Below are positions 35,349 through 44,812 of a DNA stretch of 64,000 bases, piece by piece. Both the position numbers and the translations under genes were made by a program. The notes beneath the pieces are model-generated. The model had not been told where the DNA came from. It searched no databases and saw only the letters and a program-made list of their open reading frames with translations. Numbering within the stretch: the stretch's first letter is position 1; each line of letters starts with the position of its first letter. This DNA is from Halopelagius longus (GTDB taxonomy: Archaea; Halobacteriota; Halobacteria; Halobacteriales; Haloferacaceae): the NCBI RefSeq assembly GCF_900100875.1, contig NZ_FNKQ01000001.1:124001-188000 (forward strand), given 5' to 3'.

Positions 35349-37010
35349 ATGACCGACGATACTCCCGAGTCCGAGGAACTCCCGTCCGTCGACGCGGAGA
35401 GCGAAGCGACGACGCACCGCGCCTTCTGGGCCGACGAGATAGCCGACCAGATAGCGGCCCGCGACCCGGAGGACCCCATCGTCATCAAAGGCGGCGTCTC
35501 GCCGTCCGGCGTCCCCCACCTCGGCCACTTCAACGAGATAATGCGCGGCTACTTCGTCGCGGAGGCACTCCGCGAACGCGGCCACGAGGTTCGACAGGTG
35601 TTCACCTCCGACGACAAGGACGCCCTGCGGAAACTGCCGCGGAAACTCGCCGACGACGAGTGGAACGTCGTCGGACTCGGCGACGTGAACGCGGGCGCAC
35701 TCGGCCAGAACCTCGGGAAGCCCTACACGGACATCCCCGACCCCTTCGGCGAGGTGGATTCGTACGGCGAACACTTCACAAACCTCCTCGAAGAGAGCGC
35801 CGACCTCATCGGCGTCCCCATCGAGATGGTGTCGAACACCGAACTGTACGAGAACGGCGACTTCGACCCCGTCGTCCGCCGCGTCCTCGAACGCGCCGAC
35901 GAGGCGCGCGAGGTGCTGAGCCAGTATCAGGACAAGGTGGACGACGAGTACGTCCCGTTCATGGCCCAGTGCGAGGAGTGCGGCACCCTGACGCAGACGA
36001 TAACGAGCGTGGACCTCGACTCGGAGACGGTCGAGTACGTCTGCGACGGCATCGACGCCGGCGACCGACACATCGAGGGGTGCGGCCACGAGGGTACCGC
36101 CACCTTCCGCGAGGGCAAACTGCCGTGGCGCTTCGAGTGGCCCGGCCAGTGGCAGGTTCTCGGCGTCGATTTCGAACCGTTCGGCAAGGACCACGCCGAG
36201 GGGTCGTGGCCCTCCGGCGACGACATCGCGCGCAACGTCCTCGGCATCGAACCGCCGGTGCCGATGGTGTACGAGTGGTTCACGCTCAACGGCGACCCCC
36301 TCTCCTCTTCGGAGGGGAACATCGTCACCGTCGACGAGATTCTCGAACTCCTCGAACCGGAGGTGCTCCGGTACTTCTTCGTCCGCAACCCGAAGAAGGC
36401 CAAGGACTTCGACATCTCCCGACTCGACCAACTGGTCGACGAGTTCGACCGCTTCGAGCGCATCTACTTCGGCGAGGAAGACGACGAGAACCTCGACGCT
36501 CTCGCCGACCGGGCGTACCCGTTCGTCGTGGACGAAGTGCGCGAGGAACGCGTCCGACTCCCCTACACGTTCGCGGCCGTCCTCGGGATGACCGACGACA
36601 GGGACCTCCGAATCCGGATGGCGACGAACGAGGGCTACTTCGACGAGGACACCCCCGAGTGGGCGGTCGAGGAGGCACTCGAACGGGTCGAACGCGCACA
36701 CGCGTGGGCGCAACGCCTCGACAACCAGTACAACTACCGCCTGCAGGCCGACCTGCCGGACGTGGCGTTCGACGCGGACGTCGAAGAGGCCCTCGAGGAC
36801 TTGGCGGCGTTCGTCGAGGAGGGTCACGACGGCGGGGAGATACAGGGCGAGATATACGAGGCGGCGAAGCGACACGACGTGGACGTCGGCGAGTTCTTCG
36901 AGGCGGGCTACCGCCTGTTCTTCGACCAGACGCAGGGACCGCGTCTCGGCGAGTTCCTCGGCGAACTCGACCGGGATTTGGTCGTGAAGCGGTTGCGCAG
37001 AGAGGCCTGA
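35349..37010 (+). CDS. lysS: Lysyl-tRNA synthetase, class I
   Basis: A 553-aa class I enzyme, the archaeal LysRS unrelated to the common class II form. The HIGH motif appears as PHLGHFNE and the KMSKS motif as LSSSEGNIV. A zinc-binding insertion, CEECGTL...CxxGIDAGDRHIEGCGHEG, is present at ~205-245. The C-terminal helical anticodon-binding domain is complete. It charges the tRNA-Lys encoded at 12.97 kb. It is translationally linked to pyrH. Confidence 0.97.
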   Translation: MTDDTPESEELPSVDAESEATTHRAFWADEIADQIAARDPEDPIVIKGGVSPSGVPHLGHFNEIMRGYFVAEALRERGHEVRQVFTSDDKDALRKLPRKLADDEWNVVGLGDVNAGALGQNLGKPYTDIPDPFGEVDSYGEHFTNLLEESADLIGVPIEMVSNTELYENGDFDPVVRRVLERADEAREVLSQYQDKVDDEYVPFMAQCEECGTLTQTITSVDLDSETVEYVCDGIDAGDRHIEGCGHEGTATFREGKLPWRFEWPGQWQVLGVDFEPFGKDHAEGSWPSGDDIARNVLGIEPPVPMVYEWFTLNGDPLSSSEGNIVTVDEILELLEPEVLRYFFVRNPKKAKDFDISRLDQLVDEFDRFERIYFGEEDDENLDALADRAYPFVVDEVREERVRLPYTFAAVLGMTDDRDLRIRMATNEGYFDEDTPEWAVEEALERVERAHAWAQRLDNQYNYRLQADLPDVAFDADVEEALEDLAAFVEEGHDGGEIQGEIYEAAKRHDVDVGEFFEAGYRLFFDQTQGPRLGEFLGELDRDLVVKRLRREA

Positions 37011-37019
37011 CCTCTCCCT

Positions 37020-37562
37020 TCAGTTCTCCTCTATCGCGTCGACGACCACCGCGCCGACGACGACGAGTCGCGGGTCTACCGCCGTCGTGTCCGCGATGTC
37101 TATCCGGTACTTGTCCCGGAACGAGAACGACTCGTGAATCGAGCCTAACGACTCGCCCGAGGGCCCCTCCACGTTGTAGGTGAACGGGAGGAACGTCGTC
37201 ACGTTCCGGCGGAGGATGGCCTTCAGAACGCTGTCCTCTCGGATGTACGCCACCGTCTCCCCGTCCGGGCCGAGGAGGGCGTACTCGTGTTTCGCAAACG
37301 AGATGGCGCTTCGCTTCACCGACCCGATTCGCTCGCCCGTCTGCGAGTCCACGATGTCGTAGGCGGCCGCGATGTCGAGGACGCTGTCGGCTCTCACGCG
37401 GAAGCGTTCCTCGCCGGTGTCGGCGTCGGTAAAGCGGAAGTCCTCCTTCAGGCGGAGTTTCTTCTTCTTCGATTCGAGAATCGGCTCGCCGTCCTCGTAG
37501 ACGCGGTACTTCGTGCTGATTCCGAACTTCTGTCTGACCTCGTACTGTCTCCCGTCGAACAT
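37020..37562 (-). CDS. LURP-one-related/tubby-like protein
   Basis: A 180-aa beta-rich protein of the LOR (DUF567) family. It shows repeated strand pairs such as QKFGISTKYRVYEDGEPILESKKKKLRLKEDFRFTD and then YDIVDSQTGERIGSVKRSAIS, the recurring 'xVxDxxGxxIGxIxR' pattern of the tubby-like barrel. A hydrophobic C-terminal segment (DPRLVVVGAVVVDAI) could insert like the central tubby helix. Function in archaea is unknown. The ATG at 37562 is supported by a TATA-like GAGTATATGA ~25 nt upstream. Confidence 0.85.
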   Translation of the reverse strand: MFDGRQYEVRQKFGISTKYRVYEDGEPILESKKKKLRLKEDFRFTDADTGEERFRVRADSVLDIAAAYDIVDSQTGERIGSVKRSAISFAKHEYALLGPDGETVAYIREDSVLKAILRRNVTTFLPFTYNVEGPSGESLGSIHESFSFRDKYRIDIADTTAVDPRLVVVGAVVVDAIEEN

Positions 37563-37675
37563 TCCTGTCGAGTACTCCTCCGCCCCATCATATACTCCTT
37601 GGGACGGGGGCGGTTCCGACCCGGCCGCTCCGACAATCCGAACGTCTTTCACCGGCGCGTACTTCCCTTCCTCTG

Positions 37676-39484
37676 ATGAACACGCTACTGTGGGTTCTCG
37701 TCGGCCTGCTGGCGTACTCGTTCGCCGCTTTCTTCCTCCGACGACGCGGTCTCCTGCCTTCCTCGGTCCGCGTACAGGGTCCGTTCACCACGATACACAC
37801 GAAACGCGGTCGCGACCTCATCGACTGGATTGCGACGCCCAAGCGGTTCTGGCGGGCGTGGAGCAACATCGGCGTCGGCGCGGCCCTCGTCATCATGTTC
37901 GGGATGTTCTTCTTCCTGTTGGCGCAGGGCATCCTCATCCTCCGGAACCCGCCCGCGCCCTCCGCGGTCAACCAACCGCAGAACTTCCTCGTCATCCCCG
38001 GCGTCAACGACTTCCTGCCGCTTTCGGTCGCCCCGGAGATCATCTTCGGCCTCCTCGTCGGACTCGTCGTCCACGAGGGCGGTCACGGCATCCTCTGTCG
38101 CGTCGAGGACATCGACATCGAGTCGATGGGGGTGTTCCTCTTTACGGTGTTACCCCTCGGCGCGTTCGTCGAACCCGACGAGGAGAGCCAACGAAACGCC
38201 GACAGGGGCGGCCGAACCCGGATGTTCGCCGCGGGCGTGACGAACAACTTCGCCGTCACCATCGTCGCGTTCGCCCTGCTTTTCGGCCCGGTCATCGCCT
38301 CCATCGGCGTCGCGCCCGGGATGGCCGTCGCCGGGGCGTACGACGGGTCGCCGGCGGCCGCGGGCGGCATCTCGCAGGGCGACCGAATCACCGCCGTGGC
38401 GGGAACGCCCGTGAGCAACGAGAGTTCGCTCGACAGCGCGCTTCTGAACTCCGACGCGCGGTCGATTCAGGTGGAACTGAACGGCGGGGAGAGCGCCGCC
38501 GACCGCGAGACGCGGACCGTCACCGTCGAACGCTCGCTCGTGGTCGCGGGCACCGTCGCCGGTAACCCCGCGAACCTCTCTCTGGGCGGCGAGCCCATCC
38601 GGGTGCAGGCCGTCAACGGGACGCCGGTGTACACCCAGCGCGGCTTCTCCGAGGCGGTCGGTCAGGACCGATTCGCCGAGTTGACCACCTCCCGCGGGAC
38701 GGTGACGATACCCGTCGGCGCGTACGTCACGTCCGTCGCCGCGAACGGCCCCGTCGCCGACGCCGGGGTGCCCGACGCGCCGTTCGTCGTCACCGCCGTG
38801 AACGGGACGCGCGTCACCTCGTCGACGGAGCTCGGAAACGTCTTAGACGACATCCAGCCGGGTCAGACGGTGTCCGTCGAGGTGTACAAGGGCGGGTCCT
38901 TCGAAACCTACGACGTGACGCTCGGGGAGAACCCCCGCGACGGCGGCGGCTTCCTCGGCGTGAACCTGTTCGGGACGAGCGGACTCCTCCTGACGGACTT
39001 CGGCGTCCAGTCGTACCCGGCGGGGACGTACGTCTCGCTTCTCGGCGGCGACGGCGGCCCCGACGCCGCGTCGCTGTCGGGCGGCATCGCGGACTCGCCG
39101 CTCGGCGCGGTGTACGTCTCGCTCATCCTGCCGCTGGCGTCGCTCGTCCTCGGCATCCCGAACTTCCCGGGCTTCACGCAGAACGTCTACAACTTCTACG
39201 CGGTGAGCGGCCCGTTCGGGTTCCTCGGAACCGGGGTGTTCCTCCTCGCGAACGTCTGCTTCTGGACGGCGTGGATAAACCTCCAGCTCGGCATGTTCAA
39301 CTGCATCCCCGGCTATCCGCTCGACGGCGGCCGCATCCTGCGGACGAGCGCGGAAGCCGTCGTCGCCCGACTGCCGGTGGAGGAGCCGTACCCCCTCGTC
39401 AGAACCATCACCACGAGCGTCGGCGTGACGATGCTGCTGTCGCTTCTGGTGCTCATCTTCGGGCCGACGGTCCTCGGCGGGTAG
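37676..39484 (+). CDS. Site-2 protease with tandem PDZ domains (M50)
   Basis: A 602-aa membrane protease. The zinc motif HEGGH is at residues 133-137 and the distal ligand motif is CIPGYPLDGGRIL near 545. Between them are two PDZ-like domains (about 210-265 and 355-420), recognisable by SPAAAGGISQGDRITAVAGTPV and GPVADAGVPDAPFVVTAVNGTRV. N-terminal and C-terminal helices give about six to seven TMs. It resembles RseP/EcfE and archaeal relatives acting on membrane-bound regulators. It is the second S2P in this window and ends one base from a convergent PadR gene. Confidence 0.93.
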   Translation: MNTLLWVLVGLLAYSFAAFFLRRRGLLPSSVRVQGPFTTIHTKRGRDLIDWIATPKRFWRAWSNIGVGAALVIMFGMFFFLLAQGILILRNPPAPSAVNQPQNFLVIPGVNDFLPLSVAPEIIFGLLVGLVVHEGGHGILCRVEDIDIESMGVFLFTVLPLGAFVEPDEESQRNADRGGRTRMFAAGVTNNFAVTIVAFALLFGPVIASIGVAPGMAVAGAYDGSPAAAGGISQGDRITAVAGTPVSNESSLDSALLNSDARSIQVELNGGESAADRETRTVTVERSLVVAGTVAGNPANLSLGGEPIRVQAVNGTPVYTQRGFSEAVGQDRFAELTTSRGTVTIPVGAYVTSVAANGPVADAGVPDAPFVVTAVNGTRVTSSTELGNVLDDIQPGQTVSVEVYKGGSFETYDVTLGENPRDGGGFLGVNLFGTSGLLLTDFGVQSYPAGTYVSLLGGDGGPDAASLSGGIADSPLGAVYVSLILPLASLVLGIPNFPGFTQNVYNFYAVSGPFGFLGTGVFLLANVCFWTAWINLQLGMFNCIPGYPLDGGRILRTSAEAVVARLPVEEPYPLVRTITTSVGVTMLLSLLVLIFGPTVLGG

Positions 39485-39485
39485 G

Positions 39486-40010
39486 CTACTCGTCGCCTTC
39501 CTCGACGCCCTCGCGGTCGTAGAACTCCTCGGGCGTGGCGTCGATTCGCTCGAACTCGCCGAAGTCGCGTTCGTGGTGGCGAATCAACTGCTCGATTATC
39601 CAGGAACTGAACGTCTCGTCGTAGCGCCACCCGTCCTCGGGGGGTTCTAACTCGAACCGGTCGTCGGTCGCGAACCCGACGTAGACGTGGTAGAACCCGA
39701 GGATGATGTCGGCGAACTCGCGGGCTTTCCCGCCCGCCTCGCGGCGTTTCTCCGCGAGTTCCTCCTCGCCCGTCTCGGTGAGTTCGAAGTACTTGCGGTC
39801 GGACTCCTCCTCGCGTTCGACCCGCTTGGCCCAGCCTTTCTCCTCGAACTTGTAGAGGATGGGGTAGACGGACCCGTACGACGGTTCCCAGTGACCGCCG
39901 CTTATCTCCGTGATCTCCTTGAGTATCTCGTACCCGTACCGCGGTTTCTCTTCCAGCAGTTCCAGCACTAAGTACGAGATGAGGCCTTTCGGCGGGCCGC
40001 TTTTCCGCAT
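39486..40010 (-). CDS. PadR-family transcriptional regulator
   Basis: A 174-aa protein with an N-terminal PadR winged helix (GLISYLVLELLEEKPRYGYEILKEI), wing GHWEPSYGSVYPILYKFEEKGWAKRV and a C-terminal helical part for dimerisation. It is divergent from the heme-protein gene at 40147 across a 136-bp region where it likely binds, so control of that gene is a reasonable inference. Effector unknown. Confidence 0.92.
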   Translation of the reverse strand: MRKSGPPKGLISYLVLELLEEKPRYGYEILKEITEISGGHWEPSYGSVYPILYKFEEKGWAKRVEREEESDRKYFELTETGEEELAEKRREAGGKAREFADIILGFYHVYVGFATDDRFELEPPEDGWRYDETFSSWIIEQLIRHHERDFGEFERIDATPEEFYDREGVEEGDE

Positions 40011-40146
40011 CGGAAGTTGTTTCCGACTATCCGGGTGAAAGGGTTTCGGTCCGGACAGTTTCGCCCGTTGGCCGCCGGTTCCGACGGCTCTCGAACCGCG
40101 GCGACGACTCGCAACTCCCATACGGGAGGGATTCGAACCGACTCGT

Positions 40147-41676
40147 ATGCCAGAGGCCCCACCGACCGACGAGGGCTGGTTCGTCCTGCACGACTTCCGA
40201 ACCGTCGACTGGGACGCGTGGCGCGACGCGCCCGCCCACGAACGGGAGCGCGCGATAGAGGAGGGCGTCGCACACCTCCGCACGCACGAGGCCGTCGAGG
40301 ACGCCGAGGAGGGTGCCTCGGCCGTCTTCTCCGTCCTCGGCCACAAGGCGGACCTGCTCGTCGTCCACCTCCGACCGACGCTCGACGACCTCTCGCGCGC
40401 CGAACGCCAGTTCGAGCAGACGGCGCTTGCGGCGTTCACGGAGCAACCCACGTCGTACGTCTCCGTCACCGAGGTATCGGGCTACGTTTCTCAGGACTAC
40501 TTCGAGGGGAACGAAGACGAGATAGACGCCGGCCTCCGCAACTACATCGAGGGGAAACTGAAGCCCGACATCCCCGAGGACCAGTACGTGGCGTTCTACC
40601 CGATGTCGAAGCGCCGCGGCGAGGAGTACAACTGGTACGACCTCTCCTTCGAGGAGCGTGCGGAGATGATGTCCGACCACGGCGACACCGGCCGCGAGTA
40701 CGCCGGGAAGATAAAGCAGGTCATCGCCTCCTCCGTCGGGTTCGACGACTTCGAGTGGGGCGTCACCCTGTTCGCCGAGGACCCGGTGGAGATGAAGAAC
40801 ATCGTCTACGACATGCGGTTCGACGACGCCTCCTCGAAGTACGGCGAGTTCGGCCAGTTCTACGTCGGCCGCCGCTTCCCGCCCGCGGACCTCGGCGCGT
40901 ACTTGGAGGGCGAGGCGGTTCCGACGGCCGGCAACGACTCCCCGCACGGCGAACACGGCGGCGCACACGGCGAAGCGCACGGTCACGCCCACGGCGACTC
41001 CGCGCACCACGGCGGTGAGGGCGGCCACCACGGCCACGGCGGCGGAAGCGCCCACGGCGACGCGCCGCACGGCGAAGACGGCGACGAGGAGTCCGGCGAC
41101 ATCCGCGGCGAACTCGAAGACCTGAACATCTACGCCGGACAGCCCCACGGCGAGGACGTGTACGCGACGGTCCTCTACTCGGAGGCCGACACCGCCGAAC
41201 TGTTCGAGGAGGTAGAGGGCCTCCGCGGCAACTTCGAACACTACGGCACGCACGTCAAGACGGCGGTGTACGAGGCGAACGAACGCGACCGGAGCGCCGT
41301 CGTCAGCATCTGGGACACCGCGTCGGCCGCCGAGACGGCCGCCGGGTTCCTCTCGGAACTCCCCGGCATCGTCTCTCGCGCCGGCGAGGAGTCCGGATTC
41401 GGGACGATGGGGATGTTCTACACGGTCAAATCCGACTACCGCGAGGAGTTCGTCGAGAAGTTCGGCACCGTCGGCGGCCTGCTGGAGGAGATGGACGGCC
41501 ACCGAGACACCGACCTGATGGTGAACGTCGAAGACGAAGACGACATGTTCATCGCCAGCCAGTGGGACGCCCGCGAGGACGCGATGGCGTTCTTCCGGTC
41601 CGACGAGTTCCGCGACACCGTCCAGTGGGGCCGGGACGTGTTGGCCGACCGACCCCGACACGTCTTCCTCGCCTGA
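40147..41676 (+). CDS. PitA-like heme protein: chlorite-dismutase-family domain, His-rich linker, ABM domain
   Basis: A 509-aa fusion. Residues 1-~255 form a chlorite-dismutase/HemQ domain. The proximal heme histidine is H178 in MSDHGDTGREY. Y151 in YPMSKRR sits where coproheme decarboxylases carry their catalytic tyrosine, and no distal Arg of true chlorite dismutases is obvious. Residues 267-308 hold 13 histidines. The C-terminus (~325-509) is a duplicated antibiotic-biosynthesis-monooxygenase-like module. Haloferax PitA has the same architecture. A role in the coproporphyrin-dependent heme pathway (ChdC) or heme/iron handling is likely. Confidence 0.9.
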   Translation: MPEAPPTDEGWFVLHDFRTVDWDAWRDAPAHERERAIEEGVAHLRTHEAVEDAEEGASAVFSVLGHKADLLVVHLRPTLDDLSRAERQFEQTALAAFTEQPTSYVSVTEVSGYVSQDYFEGNEDEIDAGLRNYIEGKLKPDIPEDQYVAFYPMSKRRGEEYNWYDLSFEERAEMMSDHGDTGREYAGKIKQVIASSVGFDDFEWGVTLFAEDPVEMKNIVYDMRFDDASSKYGEFGQFYVGRRFPPADLGAYLEGEAVPTAGNDSPHGEHGGAHGEAHGHAHGDSAHHGGEGGHHGHGGGSAHGDAPHGEDGDEESGDIRGELEDLNIYAGQPHGEDVYATVLYSEADTAELFEEVEGLRGNFEHYGTHVKTAVYEANERDRSAVVSIWDTASAAETAAGFLSELPGIVSRAGEESGFGTMGMFYTVKSDYREEFVEKFGTVGGLLEEMDGHRDTDLMVNVEDEDDMFIASQWDAREDAMAFFRSDEFRDTVQWGRDVLADRPRHVFLA

Positions 41677-41790
41677 GGCGGCGGGCGACGGACCGACACG
41701 CGAACGCGCCCCGTGGTTCCCGTCGGACGCCGTTGCGACTGCGCGTCAGACGCCGCTCCGGCGAGCGGTTTCGAATGGAAACGAAGGGGT

Positions 41791-42237
41791 TCAGTACTCG
41801 TACTCGCGTTCGCGCCGCGCGGACGCCTCGTCGGCCAGCGACTCCGTCTCGACCAACCGTTCGAGGCGGCGTTCGAACTCGTCGTGGTCTATCTTCCCCG
41901 CGGCGTACCGGTCGCGCAAGCGTTCTATCGCGCGCGCCTCGTCTATCGCCTCGTACTCGCTCTGGTCGCCGGTTTCGTAGTCGCCCCGGAACTCCGCTCC
42001 CCCGTTCCGGGCGTCGTCGTCGCTCCCGAACATCTTCTGTACGAGTACGTCCACGCCGTACCCCATCGCCGTCAACACCGGCGCGACGGCGAGAAACACC
42101 ATTACGGGGTTCCCACCGGAGAACAACGCCAGCGACGTAATCCAGAGAGCGACGACGAACCCGAGCAGCGCCGGGTTCTCTTTCAGCGTCTCTGCCTGCT
42201 CGGAGAACCACTCGCTCGCGTTTTGGAGGGCGGTCAT
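41791..42237 (-). CDS. Two-TM protein with C-terminal SHOCT domain
   Basis: A 148-aa protein. Two membrane segments (ALLGFVVALWITSLALFSGG and VMVFLAVAPVLTAMGYGVDVLV) are followed by an acidic linker and a SHOCT motif at ~108-136 (AIERLRDRYAAGKIDHDEFERRLERLVE). SHOCT helices are thought to mediate oligomerisation or nucleic-acid contacts. No specific role is known for this haloarchaeal form. It is separated from pantoate kinase by 76 bp on the same strand. Confidence 0.85.
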   Translation of the reverse strand: MTALQNASEWFSEQAETLKENPALLGFVVALWITSLALFSGGNPVMVFLAVAPVLTAMGYGVDVLVQKMFGSDDDARNGGAEFRGDYETGDQSEYEAIDEARAIERLRDRYAAGKIDHDEFERRLERLVETESLADEASARREREYEY

Positions 42238-42313
42238 ACCCCCTAGTTGACAACCAGCCGAAAATAATTTTGCCCGCCGTCGCTGTCGCCGTCACGACCG
42301 GCCGACTCCCGGC

Positions 42314-43105
42314 TTAGCGGAGTTTCGCGCCCGCCCCCGTGAGTCGCGTCCGGTTCGGGAGGACGCCCGGCGCGCCGACGGCCAGCACCGTCTCGCCGAC
42401 CATCGCCATCGTCGCCGCCCCGCCCGCCGCCGCGACGTCCGCGACGGTATCGCGCACGGCGTCGGTGGGCAACCCGCTCTCGTCGGCGAACCGCCACGCC
42501 GACTCGAACAGTTCCGGGAGGGGCGCGTCGGGGTCGAACGACGAGAGCGCTTCCCGACCGGCGGCGGCGACGGCGGCTATCGCCTCCTCGTCGCCGAGGA
42601 CGGACGCGGTGGAGATACCGCCGTACGACGCGTACTCGACGGTCTCGCCGCCGGGTTCCGCACGCTCTACGCCGTCGCCGGTGTTCCAGACGACGCCGCC
42701 GCGGTCCTGCACGAACACGTCGCCGAGGCCCGTCCCCGCGGCGACTTCGGCGCGGTGGGCCGCCCGCACCGACGACTCGCGCGACCGGTCGAGGCCGAAC
42801 GCCTCGTTCGCCGCGAGGGCGGTTGCGAGCGTCGCGGCACCGCTGGCACCGAACCCGCGTCCGACGGGGACGGCGGCGTCGAGTTCGACGGCGGCGCTCA
42901 CGTCCAGCGTCGAGAGGAGGCGTTCGACGGGTTCGAAGTCGGTTCGGTCGCCGTCGAGGCGGACGACGGTCTCTGCGGCGGCTTCGACCGTCGCGGTCAC
43001 GCCGTCCTCGACGGCGAAACTGACGCCGAGAGAGCCCGCTTCGGGGTCGTCCTGCGGAACGAACACGACGGTCACGCTCCCGGGCGCGTACGCGCGTTCA
43101 GTCAC
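42314..43105 (-). CDS. Pantoate kinase (GHMP family)
   Basis: A 263-aa GHMP kinase of the archaeal coenzyme A pathway (ATP + pantoate gives phosphopantoate). The P-loop-like motif is PVGRGFGASGAATLATALAANEAFG. An N-terminal VTVVFVPQDDPEAGSLGVSFAV and a C-terminal GEVVLAVG-type strand agree with archaeal PoK. The GTG at 43105 is chosen. It is preceded by GAGGGAGGGG, a plausible Shine-Dalgarno, and upstream in-frame sequence is Arg/Pro-rich and overlaps the neighbouring small gene. The partner phosphopantothenate synthetase is not nearby. Confidence 0.88.
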   Translation of the reverse strand: MTERAYAPGSVTVVFVPQDDPEAGSLGVSFAVEDGVTATVEAAAETVVRLDGDRTDFEPVERLLSTLDVSAAVELDAAVPVGRGFGASGAATLATALAANEAFGLDRSRESSVRAAHRAEVAAGTGLGDVFVQDRGGVVWNTGDGVERAEPGGETVEYASYGGISTASVLGDEEAIAAVAAAGREALSSFDPDAPLPELFESAWRFADESGLPTDAVRDTVADVAAAGGAATMAMVGETVLAVGAPGVLPNRTRLTGAGAKLR

Positions 43106-43173
43106 GGTCCCCTCCCTCGGAGCGCGTCGGGCGAAAGCATACACGGACGTTCCGCGCTCTCGGATAAAAAGTG

Positions 43174-43356
43174 TCAGTTCGCTCGGCGACGCGTCCGGAG
43201 GTAGCCCGCCAGCCCGAAGACGCCGGTGAGGGCGGTCAGGAGGTCCCACGGCGACGCGTCGGCGTCGCGGGCGCGGGCGTCGCGGCGAATCCACGCCGCG
43301 AGGGCGACGTGGACCGCCGCCGTCAGGGCGAGAAACGCCTTCGCCGTTCGGTTCAC
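43174..43356 (-). CDS. 60-residue small membrane protein
   Basis: MNRTAKAFLALTAAVHVALAAW forms one hydrophobic helix and DLLTALTGVFGLAGYLRT a second. The basic C-terminus is RRRAN. The GTG start lies four bases after the stop of the aldo/keto reductase, so it is probably cotranscribed with it. Family not recognised. Confidence 0.7.
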   Translation of the reverse strand: MNRTAKAFLALTAAVHVALAAWIRRDARARDADASPWDLLTALTGVFGLAGYLRTRRRAN

Positions 43357-43360
43357 GGCG

Positions 43361-44437
43361 TCAGTCGGCGGAACTGCGCGGCCCCGAACTGGGCCGTTTG
43401 TCGATGCCCGCGGCGTCGATGTCGTCGCCGCCGACCGACGAGCGGAGTTCGTCCATCCCGTCGTCGCGGTCGATGCCGAAGTTGTCCTCGTAGAGGTCGG
43501 CGACGCGAGTCATCTCCTCCTCGGAGAGTTTCGGCACCTCGGAGGCGGCGGCCCACTCGGTGATGTCCGCTCGGGTGTGGAACGTCGGCGTGACGCTGGC
43601 GACGGCGTCGTGGCTCAGGAGGTACGCGATGGCGGCCTGTCCCATCGTTCGCTCGCCGTCGCGTTCGAGGAAGCGGAGCGTCTCTATCTTCTCCCAGCCC
43701 GTCTCGTACCACGCGTCGGGGCGGAACCCGCGGTGGTCGTCCAAGTCGTGCCCCGTCTCGGGCGTCACCTGTTCGTTCAGGAGGCCCGAGGAGTGCGGCA
43801 CGCGCGGGATGAGACTCGTCGAGGAGCCCGTCTCCTCGATGGTGTCGAGGAAGTGGTTGCCCACCTCCTGCTCGAAGAGGTTCCAGACGAGTTGCACGGC
43901 GTCGAACTCCTCCGTGATGGCCATGTCGCCCTCGGCGAGCCAGCCGATGGAGGGCCCCAGCGCCCACCCGACGGCGTCCACGAGACCCTCCTCGCGGAGT
44001 TCGTCGAGGGTCTCAAGCACGTCCTCGTCCACCTCGTCGACGTTCGCGTTGTGGAGTTGGAGCAGTTCGACGTGGTCGGTGTCGAGGCGTTCGAGGCTCT
44101 TCTCGGTCGCCGAGCGAACCCACTCGCCGGTCATCTCCTTGGGGAGTTCGCCGTGACCCGCCTGCGGGTTGTTGTAGAAGTCGTAGCCCACCTTCGTCGC
44201 CAGCGTCACCTCGTCGCGGTACTCCGCGATGGCCTCGCCGACGACTTCTTCGCTTTTGCCGTGGCCGTACACGTCGCCGGTGTCGAAGTAGGTGATGCCC
44301 TGCTCTATGGCGTGGTGAAGCAGGTCGATGGACTCGTCCTTCGAGCGGTCGCCCCACCAGTCGGTGCCGACGACCCACGCGCCGAACCCGACTTCGCTGA
44401 CCTCCACGTCCGAATCGCCCAGCGTCCGGTAGTTCAT
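43361..44437 (-). CDS. Aldo/keto reductase
   Basis: A 358-aa TIM-barrel NADPH-dependent oxidoreductase. The AKR tetrad is visible as Asp (YFDTGDVYGHGKSE, also holding the Tyr), Lys (ATKVGYD) and His (LLQLHNAN). The barrel is of the YajO/Tas-like type with GDVYG and a C-terminal extension of ~40 residues, acidic, ending RPSSGPRSSAD. Substrate unknown. It may be the first gene of a small minus-strand operon (reductase, small membrane protein, perhaps pantoate kinase). Confidence 0.92.
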   Translation of the reverse strand: MNYRTLGDSDVEVSEVGFGAWVVGTDWWGDRSKDESIDLLHHAIEQGITYFDTGDVYGHGKSEEVVGEAIAEYRDEVTLATKVGYDFYNNPQAGHGELPKEMTGEWVRSATEKSLERLDTDHVELLQLHNANVDEVDEDVLETLDELREEGLVDAVGWALGPSIGWLAEGDMAITEEFDAVQLVWNLFEQEVGNHFLDTIEETGSSTSLIPRVPHSSGLLNEQVTPETGHDLDDHRGFRPDAWYETGWEKIETLRFLERDGERTMGQAAIAYLLSHDAVASVTPTFHTRADITEWAAASEVPKLSEEEMTRVADLYEDNFGIDRDDGMDELRSSVGGDDIDAAGIDKRPSSGPRSSAD

Positions 44438-44468
44438 ACCGCCTGCTTGGTATTCGGGTCACTTTAGC

Positions 44469-44812
44469 CCACCTTTTTTCTCGTCGGTTTCCTCGTTCAC
44501 TACGTTCGCTGCGGGAACCCTCCTCGAAAAAGCTGGACCAAAAAAATCCGACTCCGCCGTCTGCGACGGCTCCGTCGGTGAACCGCTCGCTTCGCTCGCG
44601 GACACCTGAGTGGTGTACCAAATACCTCGAGCGGAACGACACCGTTCCGAAAAAAGCGCTATCAACACTCTCCACTCGTTCTCCTACACCGCCCTCGATA
44701 ACGGCCAGTAACATGCACCGCGAGCGAGGGCGGAGCCCGAGTCTCGCGGCCTTTTTGGTCCAGATTTTTCGAGGAGCGGTGCGCTTCGCGCACCCGACGA
44801 AGAAAAAGGTGG
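44469..44812. repeat. Nested 344-bp inverted-repeat element
   Basis: Outer arms 44469-44487 and 44794-44812 are 19 nt each, inverted and nearly identical (CCACCTTTTTTCTCGTCGG-type). Inner arms 44520-44544 and 44752-44776 are 25 nt each with a single mismatch; their core reads GCTGGACCAAAAA or TCTGGACCAAAAA. A perfect hairpin CGGAACG-ACAC-CGTTCCG lies in the middle (44632-44649). No convincing gene is inside. This fills most of the 421-bp gap before the fructan genes. Confidence 0.8.

Noticed and set aside
44459-44668. 69-codon ORF inside the inverted-repeat element upstream of GH32
   Set aside because: It is a translation of one arm of the repeat and low-complexity flanks, and has no start-site support.
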